Assembly: GCF_031157315.1 (NCBI RefSeq)
Contig: NZ_JAVIFU010000002.1
Span: 1 to 64,000, forward strand
Origin: Paenibacillus sp. LHD-38
GTDB lineage: Bacteria > Bacillota > Bacilli > Paenibacillales > Paenibacillaceae
Reading direction: 5' to 3'
Length of the DNA stretch: 64,000 nucleotides
Position 1 is the first letter of the stretch; every line of letters begins with the position of its first letter. Below are positions 34,357 through 43,777 of this stretch, in pieces. Below the pieces are notes generated by a model, which ran no database searches, was not told where the DNA came from, and saw only the letters and a list, made by a program, of their open reading frames with translations. The position numbers and the translations under genes are program-made.

Positions 34357-35391
34357 TTAACCTTTTGCGATATGTTCAGCGATTTGAACGGCATTCCATG
34401 CAGCGCCTTTGAGCAGGTTATCGGATACGATCCACATATTAAGTCCGCGATCAGAACCTAGATCGCGTCTCAAGCGGCCAACGAATACATCCGGCTTACC
34501 GGCAGCATCGGTCGCAAGCGGGTATTGCTGGTTAGCAGGATCATCTACGAGCGTTATACCCGGTGCATCTGCTAGCAGCTGCTTAACCTCTTCCAAATCG
34601 TAGTCGTTTTTGAGCTCAACATATAGAGATTCCGAGTGACCGTATACGACAGGAATACGAACGCAAGTGGCTGTAACCTGGATAGATTCGTCACCCATTA
34701 TCTTTTTCGTTTCACGTACCATTTTCATTTCTTCCAGCGTATAGCCGTTATCTTGGAATTTATCGATTTGAGGAATCGCATTAAAAGCAATTTGATGCTT
34801 TACTGGCAAAGCGCCAACAGGCAAAATAGCCGGGTTAACCTCTTCACCACTTAGTGCTGCTTGGGTTTGACGCAGCATTTCATCGATTGCGCGGCTGCCG
34901 GCACCGGAAACAGCTTGATAGGTTGAAACGATAATACGCGAAATGCCATAACGATCTTGAAGCGGCTTAAGCGCTGCTACCATTTGGATAGTCGAACAAT
35001 TCGGATTAGCGATTATGCCCTTATGCTCGCTAACCTTCTCGATATTAACCTCAGGAACCACAAGCGGAGTGTTCTCGTCCATGCGGTATGCATTTGTATT
35101 ATCGATACATACTGCGCCATGCTCAACAGCATGTGGAGCTAGTGCCTTTGTAACGTCGCCGCCAGCACTGAACAAAGCAATTTCTATGCCTTTAAAACTC
35201 TCCGGTGTCGCTTCTTCAACCGTTAACTCTTGGCCTTTAAACGTAATTTTTGTGCCTGCTGAACGAGCAGACGATAATAGCTTAAGCTCTTTAATCGGGA
35301 AGCTTCTGGATTCAAGTAATTTTAGTATTTGTTCTCCTACTGCGCCTGTTGCCCCTACTACTGCAACATTAAACAATTTCTGATTCGACAT
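34357..35391 (-). CDS. asd: Aspartate-semialdehyde dehydrogenase
   Basis: Asd reduces aspartyl phosphate to aspartate semialdehyde with NADPH. The 344-residue product has the Rossmann motif GATGAVG (about 13-19), active-site cysteine in NPNCSTIQ (about 128-135), and histidine in the C-terminal part of the family, R-rich stretch GRLRRD (about 308-313). It lies between dpaB and dapG and joins all aspartate-family steps from aspartate to dihydrodipicolinate in one operon. Confidence 0.97.
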   Translation of the reverse strand: MSNQKLFNVAVVGATGAVGEQILKLLESRSFPIKELKLLSSARSAGTKITFKGQELTVEEATPESFKGIEIALFSAGGDVTKALAPHAVEHGAVCIDNTNAYRMDENTPLVVPEVNIEKVSEHKGIIANPNCSTIQMVAALKPLQDRYGISRIIVSTYQAVSGAGSRAIDEMLRQTQAALSGEEVNPAILPVGALPVKHQIAFNAIPQIDKFQDNGYTLEEMKMVRETKKIMGDESIQVTATCVRIPVVYGHSESLYVELKNDYDLEEVKQLLADAPGITLVDDPANQQYPLATDAAGKPDVFVGRLRRDLGSDRGLNMWIVSDNLLKGAAWNAVQIAEHIAKG

Positions 35392-35423
35392 TTGCTGCCG
35401 TCTCCCCCTCTATCCATGTGTCA

Positions 35424-36011
35424 TTAGTGACGTTCGACAAGCAGAGGCTGCAGCTGTTTGCCCTGTAAGGCAGCTTCGCATGCTTCCAAGACCAAATCCA
35501 TTCTGGCAACAAGCGAATTAGGCTTCTGCACAGGGTTATCTTGGCCGAACGGAACAAAATAAATATGTTTAGCCACTAGTAGCTTCGCTATATTAGCGGC
35601 ATTCAAACCAAGTCCATCATTGGTGGAAATGGCAAGCACCAGCGGCCTTCCATTGCGCATTTGCGCTTTGGCAGCCATAAGCACTGCGCTATCCGTTATT
35701 GCATTTGCTAATCTGCTTGTAGTGTTGCCTGTGCAAGGTGCGATGACGAGAACGTCAAGCAGTTTAGAAGGCCCTAGCGGCTCCGCCTGCACAATCGTTG
35801 ATATAATCTCATTTCCAGTAATTTCTTTAAGCTGTGTTTGCCAATCCTCGGACTTTCCGAATCTGGTGTCCGTTGTCATAATCGTATTCGAGACGATCGG
35901 CACGACATTCGCACCCGCATCGACGAACCGTTTAATTTCCGGCATAACTTCAGCAAATGTACAATGTGAGCCCGATAAAGCATAACCCACCGTTATTCCA
36001 GCCCAATTCAT
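35424..36011 (-). CDS. dpaB: Dipicolinate synthase subunit B
   Basis: DpaB (SpoVFB) pairs with DpaA to oxidise dihydrodipicolinate to dipicolinic acid in the mother cell. The 195-residue product has a flavoprotein-like fold with VGYALSGSHCTFAEV (about 8-22) and APCTGNTTSRLANAITD (about 91-107). It overlaps dpaA by 4 bases (ATGA), showing coupling. Confidence 0.95.
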   Translation of the reverse strand: MNWAGITVGYALSGSHCTFAEVMPEIKRFVDAGANVVPIVSNTIMTTDTRFGKSEDWQTQLKEITGNEIISTIVQAEPLGPSKLLDVLVIAPCTGNTTSRLANAITDSAVLMAAKAQMRNGRPLVLAISTNDGLGLNAANIAKLLVAKHIYFVPFGQDNPVQKPNSLVARMDLVLEACEAALQGKQLQPLLVERH

Positions 36012-36907
36012 ATCCCATTCCCCCGCTTAATCGTATCGTCCAAAATCAACTGTGATAAGCAATCCGCTATGATACGTCCAGCTGTTTTCGGTGCGACGAT
36101 ACCGGGAAGTCCGGGTGCGAGCAGAGCCTTGATTCCGCGTTTCTCAGCGAAGCGGAAATCTGTGCCGCCTGGCTTCGAAGCGAGGTCAATTATTACGGCT
36201 CGCGAAGGTAAATTTGCGATAATTTGTGCTGTGACTATCATAGTCGGAATTGTATTAAAAAGCAAGTCAATATTGCTTACATGATGCAACAAACCACTGA
36301 TGTAGAAAGGCTCAAACCCCATTTCTGAAGCTCTCGCAAAGTGCTCAGAACGACGTACTCCGACCTTAACTTTAGACCCTAAACCTTGAAGAGTTCGGGC
36401 CATTGTAAAGCCGGTTCTGCCGAAGCCAAGCACCATAGAAGAGGAACCGTGAATCGTGATATCCGTATTCTGAATCGCCATCATCAGTGCACCTTCTGCT
36501 GTCGGTATGGAATTGTATATCGCAACATCATCACGGTCAAACAGTTCAACTAATGATAAGGAATATTTCTCGCATAGCTGGCGTAAATAAGGTTTTGCCA
36601 TCCCTGTATAAACCGTACAATGCTTTGGCAGCCTTGAAAAATGACTATCCGTCACTTGCATCTGGCGGTCACTAAAAACAGCGTGAATTACACCTTGATC
36701 ATCTGTACCTACTGCGGGCAAAAGCAGCGCGTCGACAGATTCAAACAATTGTTCCTCAAATTCCGCATGTACTGCTCCGTCAAGCGATGAATGCAAGCCA
36801 TCAAAGCCTGATACGGTGACGGAAGCATCAAGCTCTGTCAGCTTGCGTATCACCTCAAGCTGCCTTGCATCACCGCCAAGCAAAAGCACTTGGACGCCTG
36901 TAAGCAT
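36008..36907 (-). CDS. dpaA: Dipicolinate synthase subunit A
   Basis: DpaA (SpoVFA) is the NAD(P)-binding subunit of dipicolinate synthase, which makes about a tenth of spore dry mass. The 299-residue product has an N-terminal domain LLLGGDARQLEVIRKL (about 8-23) and a second Rossmann motif VLGFGRTGFTMA (about 158-169). The ATG at 36907 has AAAGGAG upstream. It heads the operon dpaA-dpaB-asd-dapG-dapA, behind a sigma-K-like promoter. Confidence 0.96.
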   Translation of the reverse strand: MLTGVQVLLLGGDARQLEVIRKLTELDASVTVSGFDGLHSSLDGAVHAEFEEQLFESVDALLLPAVGTDDQGVIHAVFSDRQMQVTDSHFSRLPKHCTVYTGMAKPYLRQLCEKYSLSLVELFDRDDVAIYNSIPTAEGALMMAIQNTDITIHGSSSMVLGFGRTGFTMARTLQGLGSKVKVGVRRSEHFARASEMGFEPFYISGLLHHVSNIDLLFNTIPTMIVTAQIIANLPSRAVIIDLASKPGGTDFRFAEKRGIKALLAPGLPGIVAPKTAGRIIADCLSQLILDDTIKRGNGI

Positions 36908-36942
36908 TAAGCTTCACTCCTTTCTTGCTAATAGCTTTAGAT

Positions 36943-36971
36943 CATCTTATGCTTGCGCCCAGAGCGGGGTG
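36943..36971 (-). promoter_or_regulatory. Sigma-K-like promoter of the dipicolinate operon
   Basis: On the minus strand CACC (36968-36971) and CATAAGATG (36943-36951) are 16 bases apart, close to the sigma-K consensus. The B. subtilis spoVF operon is sigma-K-dependent. Confidence 0.65.
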
Positions 36972-36975
36972 AAAA

Positions 36976-37010
36976 AGAAAAAAAAAGATCGGGCCATTGG
37001 CCCGATCTTT
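36976..37010. terminator. Terminator after dut
   Basis: A perfect 12-bp stem (AAAGATCGGGCC with GGCCCGATCTTT) is followed by T/A runs; it separates mlpA-dut from dpaA. Confidence 0.93.
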
Positions 37011-37043
37011 TAGAATGCTTATCATATTATGGGTATTCCCCGA

Positions 37044-37487
37044 TTAAACACCAGTATGGCCAAAGCCGCCAGCGCCGCGCACCGTTTCCGGCAAATCCTC
37101 TGCTTCAGTTATAATGACTGCCGGAACTAGCTGAAATACCATTTGAGCGATCCGCTCACCCCGCGTGATGGTAAAGGGCTGCTGGCCTAGATTAATAAGC
37201 AGCACTTTCACCTCGCCGCGGTAATCCGCGTCAATCGTTCCCGGAGAATTCAAGCATGTAATTCCATGCTTATATGCAAGACCGCTTCGCGGTCTAATTT
37301 GTGCTTCAAGCTCTCCTGGCATCGCCATAGCAAAGCCTGTTGGAATAAGCTGGCGTTCACCCGGCTGCAGGATTACAGCTTCTCCAACGGCTGCCTGCAG
37401 ATCAAATCCGGCAGCCCATTCTGACATTTTTTTGGGCACCGCGATGTCTTCATTGCCTTCTAGCCTTTTAAACTGTACTTGATACAA
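37044..37487 (-). CDS. dut: Deoxyuridine 5'-triphosphate nucleotidohydrolase
   Basis: Dut hydrolyses dUTP to dUMP and keeps uracil out of DNA, working as a trimer. The 147-residue product shows motif 1 AAGFDLQA (about 25-32), motif 2 RPRSGLA (about 65-71), motif 3 GTIDADYRGEV (about 83-93), motif 4 GERIAQMV (about 108-115), and motif 5 RGAGGFGHTG (about 137-146), where the usual serine is His. I chose TTG 37487, seven bases from GGGAGG; it overlaps mlpA by 20 bases. Confidence 0.93.
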   Translation of the reverse strand: MYQVQFKRLEGNEDIAVPKKMSEWAAGFDLQAAVGEAVILQPGERQLIPTGFAMAMPGELEAQIRPRSGLAYKHGITCLNSPGTIDADYRGEVKVLLINLGQQPFTITRGERIAQMVFQLVPAVIITEAEDLPETVRGAGGFGHTGV

Positions 37488-38739
37488 ATTGATTCCTCCC
37501 AAGTTGCGCTGCTGCTTTATCATTCGAGCCAACCATAGCAACGGAGAAAGGCACGGACAGCATACGTTTTGTAACCTCGACCACATCAGCCATATCCACC
37601 GAGTCGATTCGCTTCAATAGCTCGTCAAGCGTGTAATGTTGACCAAGCATGAGCTCATTTTTACCTAATCGGTTCATTCTGCTGCTGGTGCTCTCCAAAC
37701 TTAAAATCAAGCTTCCCTTCAGCTGCTCCTTGCCCCGGTGTAATTCATCTTCTCCTAAGCCTTTGACAGACAGCTCGTTCAACTGTTCCATCGTCAAATC
37801 CAGTACCTCTTTGGTTTGCTTTGGTGCCGTTCCTGCATAAAGGGTAAACAAGCCTGTATCCGCGTAGGAAGTATGATAAGAATAGACAGAATAAGCGAGT
37901 CCGCGCTTCTCTCTGATTTCTTGGAAGAGCCTGGAGCTCATTCCTCCCCCCAAAGCATTGTTGAGAAGTATCATGGCATACAAATGAGAATCTGAAATGG
38001 AGCAGCCCGGGAAGGAAATACATAAATGATTCTGTTCCGTTTTCTTTTTGTAGAACAAGTAATCACCGTGGAATGCTGGAGCCGTAACGATCGCTGAAGC
38101 TGGCTTGCTATTTTTGAAACTCCCAAAATGCTTCTCCATCAGAGCCAGCAGACTTTGCTCCTCCACGTTGCCGGCAACGCTGATAACTACATTCTCAAGC
38201 GTATACGTATCATTCATATATCCGCGAAGCGTCTCGGAGGTCATAGCCGTTAAACGTTCCTCTAGACCCAAGATCGAATAAGCTAGCGGGTGATCGCCAA
38301 AGGCAGCTCGCGAGGCTTCGTCATGCACTTTATCATCGGGTGTGTCTTCGTACATGGAGATTTCCTCAAGAATAACGTTTTTTTCCTTAGCAAGTTCTTC
38401 GGGATCTAACTGGGAATTAAAAAACATATCCGAAAGCGCGTCCACTGCAAGCGGCAAATGCTCATCAAGCACTTTAGCAAAATAACACGTATATTCCTTA
38501 GAGGTAAACGCATTAACGTTCCCGCCAATGCCGTCAAATAAATCAGCAATATCCTTTGACGTACGGCTTTCTGTACCTTTAAACAACATATGTTCGATAA
38601 AATGTGAGATGCCGTTATTTTCAGGTGTCTCATTCCGGGAACCCGTTTTTACCCATATCCCAAATGACACGGATCTTACAGTCGGTATGTATTCGACAAC
38701 AACACGTAATCCGTTACTAAGCGTGTATTTGTTCATCAT
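37468..38739 (-). CDS. mlpA: M16 zinc peptidase YmxG (MlpA)
   Basis: This cytosolic metallopeptidase resembles mitochondrial processing peptidase; in B. subtilis MlpA affects extracellular protease gene expression. The 423-residue product has HFIEHMLFKGT (about 46-56, HxxEH) and a downstream Glu in ILEEISMYEDTPDD (about 123-136). The ATG pair at 38739/38736 has AAGGAGG upstream. Unlike YmfH, it lacks an inactive partner beside it and may homodimerize. The dut gene begins inside its last 20 bases. Confidence 0.95.
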   Translation of the reverse strand: MMNKYTLSNGLRVVVEYIPTVRSVSFGIWVKTGSRNETPENNGISHFIEHMLFKGTESRTSKDIADLFDGIGGNVNAFTSKEYTCYFAKVLDEHLPLAVDALSDMFFNSQLDPEELAKEKNVILEEISMYEDTPDDKVHDEASRAAFGDHPLAYSILGLEERLTAMTSETLRGYMNDTYTLENVVISVAGNVEEQSLLALMEKHFGSFKNSKPASAIVTAPAFHGDYLFYKKKTEQNHLCISFPGCSISDSHLYAMILLNNALGGGMSSRLFQEIREKRGLAYSVYSYHTSYADTGLFTLYAGTAPKQTKEVLDLTMEQLNELSVKGLGEDELHRGKEQLKGSLILSLESTSSRMNRLGKNELMLGQHYTLDELLKRIDSVDMADVVEVTKRMLSVPFSVAMVGSNDKAAAQLGRNQFVSSTV

Positions 38740-38861
38740 TCGTCCTCCTTATGTGTTGTTTGGCAAAAAGGACCTTACGGACATTTTCCCGGCGTTTCGC
38801 CTCACAAAACTAACTTCGTATGCATGTGCCTATAAACATGAATGTTTTTACTATAGCAGAA

Positions 38862-39860
38862 TCAGTCTGCTCGCTCAACAGCAGCCGTAAGACGCTTAGA
38901 AGAAAGCGTCTCACTTACCGTGCCAATGGCATATCCCTTCTCTTTCGCCGTTGCAATAATGCCTGCAAGCGCATCACGCGTGGATGATGTTGGATGCATT
39001 AAAATTAGGGAGCCAGGCTCAAGCTTCTGTGCTATTTTACGAACAATGGTGTCGGCAGCCGGTTTTTGCCAATCAATCGTATCGATTGTCCACAGCACCG
39101 TTTTCAATCCCATCTCCTCGGCGATTTGAACAGTTGCTTCATTAAAAGCTCCTGATGGAGGAGCAAACCATCTGTTATTCACGTTTAGAGAAGATTTTAA
39201 AAGCGCTTCTGTCTTCGCGATTTGGTTATACTGCGCCTGTCTGTTTAACGCACTCATATCAGGATGCGTATAGGCGTGATTGGACATCTCATGTCCATCA
39301 GCCTGTATGCGTTTCGCAATCTCTGCGTTTTTATTAAGCCAACTACCGTCAAGGAAAAAAGTAGCTTTTACCTTTTCTCTTTTAAGTGTTTTTAAAATAG
39401 AATCGATGTATTCATTGCCCCAGGCCACATTAATCATTAGGGAAATCATTTTTTTATTCGGATTTCCGCGATAGATCGGATGCGGTCCAAGGTCGTTAAG
39501 CTTAATTTCCGGCTCCACCTCTTTAAATATGTATGAAATTGATTCTGCCGGCGGAGCCAGTAAAGCTGCCTCCAAAGTTTTCTCTACATCAACTTCCAAA
39601 CCGTTATACCCAGGGATCGCTCGCCACACACGATCTATCCTCGCATTTACAGGAAGGATGTTGCGCTTCTCGGCTTCAGCATTGATGAGTGAAAGCAGTC
39701 TTTCACGCTCTGGCTGTGAATTCGAAAATTGCACAGATGCCGTTTTTACTTCTCTATATTTCAATGAAGCAAGAAATTGTGAGACATCATCATTCATGCT
39801 TACGAACGCCAGCAACAAGAGCATACTTGCTGCAATAATCGCTGCTTTTCTTACCATCAT
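38862..39860 (-). CDS. ylxY: Polysaccharide deacetylase-like protein YlxY, atypical catalytic motif
   Basis: This 332-residue exported or membrane-anchored protein has an N-terminal hydrophobic segment (about 4-23) and a C-terminal NodB-like domain (about 130-325). Motif 2 NHAYTHPD (about 194-201) keeps both metal histidines. Motif 1 reads MINVAWG where the family has TFDDGP, so the catalytic base and a metal aspartate are missing. It may be inactive or act differently. The ATG at 39860 has GGGAG 8 bases upstream. The location between pnp and mlpA matches B. subtilis ylxY. Confidence 0.92.
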   Translation of the reverse strand: MMVRKAAIIAASMLLLLAFVSMNDDVSQFLASLKYREVKTASVQFSNSQPERERLLSLINAEAEKRNILPVNARIDRVWRAIPGYNGLEVDVEKTLEAALLAPPAESISYIFKEVEPEIKLNDLGPHPIYRGNPNKKMISLMINVAWGNEYIDSILKTLKREKVKATFFLDGSWLNKNAEIAKRIQADGHEMSNHAYTHPDMSALNRQAQYNQIAKTEALLKSSLNVNNRWFAPPSGAFNEATVQIAEEMGLKTVLWTIDTIDWQKPAADTIVRKIAQKLEPGSLILMHPTSSTRDALAGIIATAKEKGYAIGTVSETLSSKRLTAAVERAD

Positions 39861-40000
39861 AACTTCCACTCCCATTGTCGTCCTCTTGTGCCTATTAAGC
39901 TTGACCTTATTCCAGCATGTTAATTCATATGTATGAAATGTTGGACGAGATTATGCAAGCGGATAGTGATTAAGGAAATGGAGCACGTTCGTAAATAAAG

Positions 40001-40032
40001 CAAAAAAGAGCCAGATCAAATCTGTCTCTTTT
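40001..40032 (-). terminator. Terminator after pnp
   Basis: On the minus strand AAAAGAGACAGAT and ATCTGGCTCTTTT form a 13-bp stem with one mismatch and T-run, about 50 bases after the pnp stop. Confidence 0.93.
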
Positions 40033-40079
40033 CTTCTCTTGTAGCTATTACCGTTTATGCTTATCAAGGCTCATCACGT

Positions 40080-42179
40080 TTATTGTGAGGAAACCTCAGG
40101 TGTCATCAATACTTTTGCAGACAAATTAATACGGCCTTGTTGATCAATTTCAGTTACTTTAACCTTAATTTGATCACCGATGTTCACGACATCTTCCGTC
40201 TTGGCAACACGTTCAGTCGACAGCTGGGAAATATGGACAAGTCCATCTTTATTCGGCAAAATCTCAACGAAAGCACCGAACTTCTCCACGCGCTTAACCG
40301 TACCTACATAAATTTCGCCAACAACAACTTCCTTCACAATGCCTTCGATAATCGATTTAGCCTTCTGGTTCATCTCTTCATTAGAAGAAGCAATGAATAC
40401 CATTCCGTCTTGCTCAATATCGATTTTAACGCCTGTTTCTTCAATAATTTTATTGATGATTTTTCCGCCGGCGCCAATAACATCACGGATTTTATCCGGG
40501 TTAATACGCAGCGTCAAAATCTTAGGCGCATATTTGGATAAGCTTGTTCTAGTAGTGGGAAGGCTCTCAAGCATTTTACCAAGAATGAAAATACGTCCTT
40601 GACGGGCTTGTTCTAAAGATTGCTCCAAAATCGCACGGTTAATGCCGGCAATTTTGATATCCATTTGAATAGCCGTTACGCCTTCAGCTGTACCTGCAAC
40701 CTTGAAGTCCATATCCCCAAGATGGTCTTCCATCCCTTGGATATCCGAAAGAATTGCGAAATGATCGCCGTCTTTGATAAGACCCATTGCGATACCTGCA
40801 ACAGGGGCTTTAATTGGTACACCTGCATCCATCATCGCCAGCGTGCTTGCGCAAATGCTTGCTTGTGAAGACGAACCGTTCGATTCAAGAACTTCAGATA
40901 CGAGACGAATTGTATATGGGAACTCGGCTTCAGACGGAATAACTTTCGAAAGCGCACGTTCACCAAGTGCACCGTGACCAATTTCGCGGCGACCCGGCGG
41001 ACGAAGCGGACGTGCTTCACCAACGCTAAATGGCGGGAAATTATAGTGATGCATAAAACGTTTCGTTTCTTCAGGAGAAATGCCATCTAAGATTTGAACG
41101 TCACCCATTGCTCCGAGCGTACAAATGCTAAGCGCTTGCGTTTGTCCGCGAGTGAACAGTCCCGTTCCGTGCGTACGCGGTAAAATCGCAACATCACAGT
41201 CAATTGGACGAATCTCATCAAGCGATCGACCATCTGGACGAACCTTGTCATGCGAAATAAGGCGACGAACCTCTTCTTTCACGATGTCATAAAGGACTTC
41301 CTTTACATCGGATAGAAGTTTAGGCGTATCGATATATTGCTCTTCAAAATGTGCAACTGCCGCGCTATTAACCGCATCAATCGCATCTTGACGAGCATGC
41401 TTCTCTTCGACTTTAATCGCTTCAACTAAACCAGCGGAAGCATAAGCACGAACATCGGCATTGACTTGTTCATTTACGGTATGTAGCTTAACTTCCATTT
41501 TCGGCTTGCCAGCTACTGCCTGCAGCTCTTCAATTTTCGCGACGATTTTTTTGATTTCATCATGACCGAACATAATCGCCTCAAGCATTACTGCCTCAGA
41601 AACCTCGTTCGCTTCGGCTTCCACCATCATGATTGCATCTTTTGTTCCGGCTACTACGACAAAAATGTCCGTTTCCTGGCTTTGCTCAACTGTCGGATTA
41701 ATAACGAATTGACCATTCACGCGACCAACGTTAACTCCGCCAATCGGCCCTTCAAACGGGACATCGGAAATGGACAAAGCAGCAGATGTGCCGATCATTG
41801 CCGCAATTTCAGGAGAACAATCCTGATCCACGCTCATTACAATGTTCATAACTTGTACATCGTTCCGGAAGCCTTCCGGGAACAACGGACGAATAGGCCT
41901 ATCCGTAAGTCGGCTGGACAAAATCGCCTTCTCGCTTGGACGGCCTTCACGTTTGATAAATCCGCCAGGAATTTTACCGACAGCATACAAACGCTCTTCA
42001 TAGTTAACGGTCAGTGGAAAGAAATCCAAATCTTTCGGACCTGCAGATGCTGTAACCGTACACAATACGACAGTATCGCCATATTGCACGGTTACTGCAG
42101 CATTCGCTTGCTTAGCAAGACGGCCTGTTTCGATGGATAGCGGTCTTCCGCCAACTTCCATCTCGATTCGTTGTACCAT
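40080..42179 (-). CDS. pnp: Polyribonucleotide nucleotidyltransferase (PNPase)
   Basis: PNPase degrades RNA 3'-5' using phosphate, and is a main exonuclease of Firmicutes mRNA decay. The 699-residue product has two RNase PH-like cores (about 1-215 and 300-545, with the metal-binding GDxD-like region [18 protein letters not shown] in the second, in parts), a KH domain (about 553-612, [19 protein letters not shown]) and an S1 domain (about 622-692). A ribosome site AGGAGGG precedes the ATG at 42179. It follows rpsO across a terminator, the usual order in bacteria. Confidence 0.98.
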   Translation of the reverse strand: MVQRIEMEVGGRPLSIETGRLAKQANAAVTVQYGDTVVLCTVTASAGPKDLDFFPLTVNYEERLYAVGKIPGGFIKREGRPSEKAILSSRLTDRPIRPLFPEGFRNDVQVMNIVMSVDQDCSPEIAAMIGTSAALSISDVPFEGPIGGVNVGRVNGQFVINPTVEQSQETDIFVVVAGTKDAIMMVEAEANEVSEAVMLEAIMFGHDEIKKIVAKIEELQAVAGKPKMEVKLHTVNEQVNADVRAYASAGLVEAIKVEEKHARQDAIDAVNSAAVAHFEEQYIDTPKLLSDVKEVLYDIVKEEVRRLISHDKVRPDGRSLDEIRPIDCDVAILPRTHGTGLFTRGQTQALSICTLGAMGDVQILDGISPEETKRFMHHYNFPPFSVGEARPLRPPGRREIGHGALGERALSKVIPSEAEFPYTIRLVSEVLESNGSSSQASICASTLAMMDAGVPIKAPVAGIAMGLIKDGDHFAILSDIQGMEDHLGDMDFKVAGTAEGVTAIQMDIKIAGINRAILEQSLEQARQGRIFILGKMLESLPTTRTSLSKYAPKILTLRINPDKIRDVIGAGGKIINKIIEETGVKIDIEQDGMVFIASSNEEMNQKAKSIIEGIVKEVVVGEIYVGTVKRVEKFGAFVEILPNKDGLVHISQLSTERVAKTEDVVNIGDQIKVKVTEIDQQGRINLSAKVLMTPEVSSQ

Positions 42180-42198
42180 TATATCCCTCCTATAGGTT

Positions 42199-42226
42199 TT
42201 TATATTTTTAGTATATTTCGCTGCAA
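42199..42226 (-). promoter_or_regulatory. Promoter of pnp
   Basis: On the minus strand TTGCAG (42221-42226) and TATAAA (42199-42204) are 16 bases apart, just after the rpsO terminator. Confidence 0.6.
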
Positions 42227-42256
42227 AAGGCAGTTTTTTCCGAGGGTTTCCCTATT

Positions 42257-42320
42257 ACAAAAAGCAACCCGAATCCGCTCATCCGATATTCCCGGACGGC
42301 TGGACAACCAGGTTGCTTTT
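42257..42320 (-). terminator. Terminator after rpsO
   Basis: On the minus strand AAAAGCAACC pairs with GGTTGCTTTT over a long, internally structured loop and ends in a T-run. Confidence 0.85.
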
Positions 42321-42333
42321 CATTACGCATGTT

Positions 42334-42603
42334 TTAGCGGCGTAGGCCGAGTTTTTCGATCAATGCGCTGTAACGTCTAACATCATTGTTTTTAAGGTAA
42401 GCAAGCAGCTTACGGCGCTGACCTACCATCTTGAGCAAACCACGACGGGAATGATGATCTTTCTTGTGCTCCCGCAAATGTTGAGTCAAGTTAACGATGT
42501 TTTCAGTCAGGATAGCCACTTGAACCTCCGGAGAACCGGTATCAGTTGCATGTGTCTTATGCGTCTCAATCAGTTCGTTTTTACGTACTTGTGTAATTGC
42601 CAT
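42334..42603 (-). CDS. rpsO: 30S ribosomal protein S15
   Basis: S15 is a primary 16S-binding protein of the small subunit. The 89-residue product fits the family exactly, with [16 protein letters not shown] (21-36) and [18 protein letters not shown] (43-60). AAGGAGGTG precedes the ATG at 42603. A leader of about 120 bases from the predicted promoter offers room for S15 self-regulation. Confidence 0.99.
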   Translation of the reverse strand: MAITQVRKNELIETHKTHATDTGSPEVQVAILTENIVNLTQHLREHKKDHHSRRGLLKMVGQRRKLLAYLKNNDVRRYSALIEKLGLRR

Positions 42604-42758
42604 CCTAATTCACCTCCTTCTTGATAATCGCCATTAGCCACGAAGCCGTCGGTGAGAACGGGCATCCAAGCTAAGGTTAAGTTAATGGATCGATCATGCA
42701 AAATGCATGACTACTCACAACGTTGTATAGTATAACACATATGTTGGACAAATGTCGA
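42604..42758 (-). promoter_or_regulatory. rpsO promoter and structured leader
   Basis: On the minus strand TCGACA (42753-42758) and TATACT (42729-42734) are 18 bases apart; TTGTCC with TATACA is an alternative. The leader has a hairpin CATGCA-TTT-TGCATG near 42703 and a CGACGGCTTCG segment close to the ribosome site. S15 leaders that bind the protein are known in Bacillaceae; the match here is positional. Confidence 0.5.
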
Positions 42759-42785
42759 GAAGCATATCTATTGACATTTGGATCG

Positions 42786-43733
42786 TTAATTATAACCGAG
42801 TATTTCCTTCGCTTGCCTTGAATCAGATCCGATTTGCTCGATTAATTCCGTAATAGAATCGAACTTCTTCTCAGAGCGGATAAACGAAAGAAATTGCAAA
42901 CGCAATTGCTCGCCGTATATATCGGAATCAAAATCAAACAAATGAGCCTCCATAACCGGAAGCAGTTCATGCTTATTAAAAGTTGGCTTTAAGCCAAAAT
43001 TCATTACGCCTGGGTATGCTTTATCACCGATCCAAGCCGTTATCGCGTAAACGCCCAATCTTGGTGTTATGTATGGACCGTTTATTTGTAGGTTTGCAGT
43101 CGGAAAACCGATAGTCCGTCCTCTTTTGTCTCCGTGAACGACGCTGCCCGTCACTTCATACGGACGTCCTAGCAGTAGTTCAGCCAATTCGATGTCGCCT
43201 TGCTCAAGCGCTTCTCGGATATAAGTACTGCTGACCTTAATACCGTTCTCGAACAGAGGCTCTATTACATGTACGGAAATATCGGGATGACCTAGCTGCT
43301 TTAATGCTTCCGAGTTGCCTAAGCCTTTATGACCAAAATTAAAGTCAAAGCCGACAACCACATTTTTAGCACGCAGCGTACGCAGCACCTCATCAACAAA
43401 TCGCTCAGGAGATACTAAAGCAAACTCAGGATCGAATTTCATAATGAAAACAAGATCTACTCCAAGCTCAGCGAATAATGCTGTCTTGATATCCAGAGGC
43501 GTAAGACAACGATAGTATTGCTCTCCTTGTCCCAGCACTTCCTTTGGATGCGGATCAAAAGTAAAAACCGCCGATAGCATATCGGAGCCTTTTGCCTCAT
43601 TAACGGCTTGGCGAATGACGTTTTGGTGACCGCGATGGACACCATCAAAATGACCGATTGCTATGGAAAGCGGTTTGTCCAGCGATAACGTGGACAAACC
43701 GTTTAAAGGAAAACTTAATGGGATAATTTCCAA
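42786..43733 (-). CDS. ribF: Bifunctional riboflavin kinase/FAD synthetase
   Basis: RibF converts riboflavin to FMN and FAD. The 315-residue product has an N-terminal nucleotidyltransferase domain with GHFDGVHRGHQ (about 27-37) and a C-terminal riboflavin kinase domain (about 185-310) with VVHGDKRGRTIGFPTANL (about 198-215). It lies 44 bases after truB and closes the rimP-infB-truB operon, as in B. subtilis ribC. Confidence 0.97.
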   Translation of the reverse strand: MEIIPLSFPLNGLSTLSLDKPLSIAIGHFDGVHRGHQNVIRQAVNEAKGSDMLSAVFTFDPHPKEVLGQGEQYYRCLTPLDIKTALFAELGVDLVFIMKFDPEFALVSPERFVDEVLRTLRAKNVVVGFDFNFGHKGLGNSEALKQLGHPDISVHVIEPLFENGIKVSSTYIREALEQGDIELAELLLGRPYEVTGSVVHGDKRGRTIGFPTANLQINGPYITPRLGVYAITAWIGDKAYPGVMNFGLKPTFNKHELLPVMEAHLFDFDSDIYGEQLRLQFLSFIRSEKKFDSITELIEQIGSDSRQAKEILGYN

Positions 43734-43777
43734 CGCTGAAACACCTGCATTTCCTTTTAACTTTCTACATCGATATG

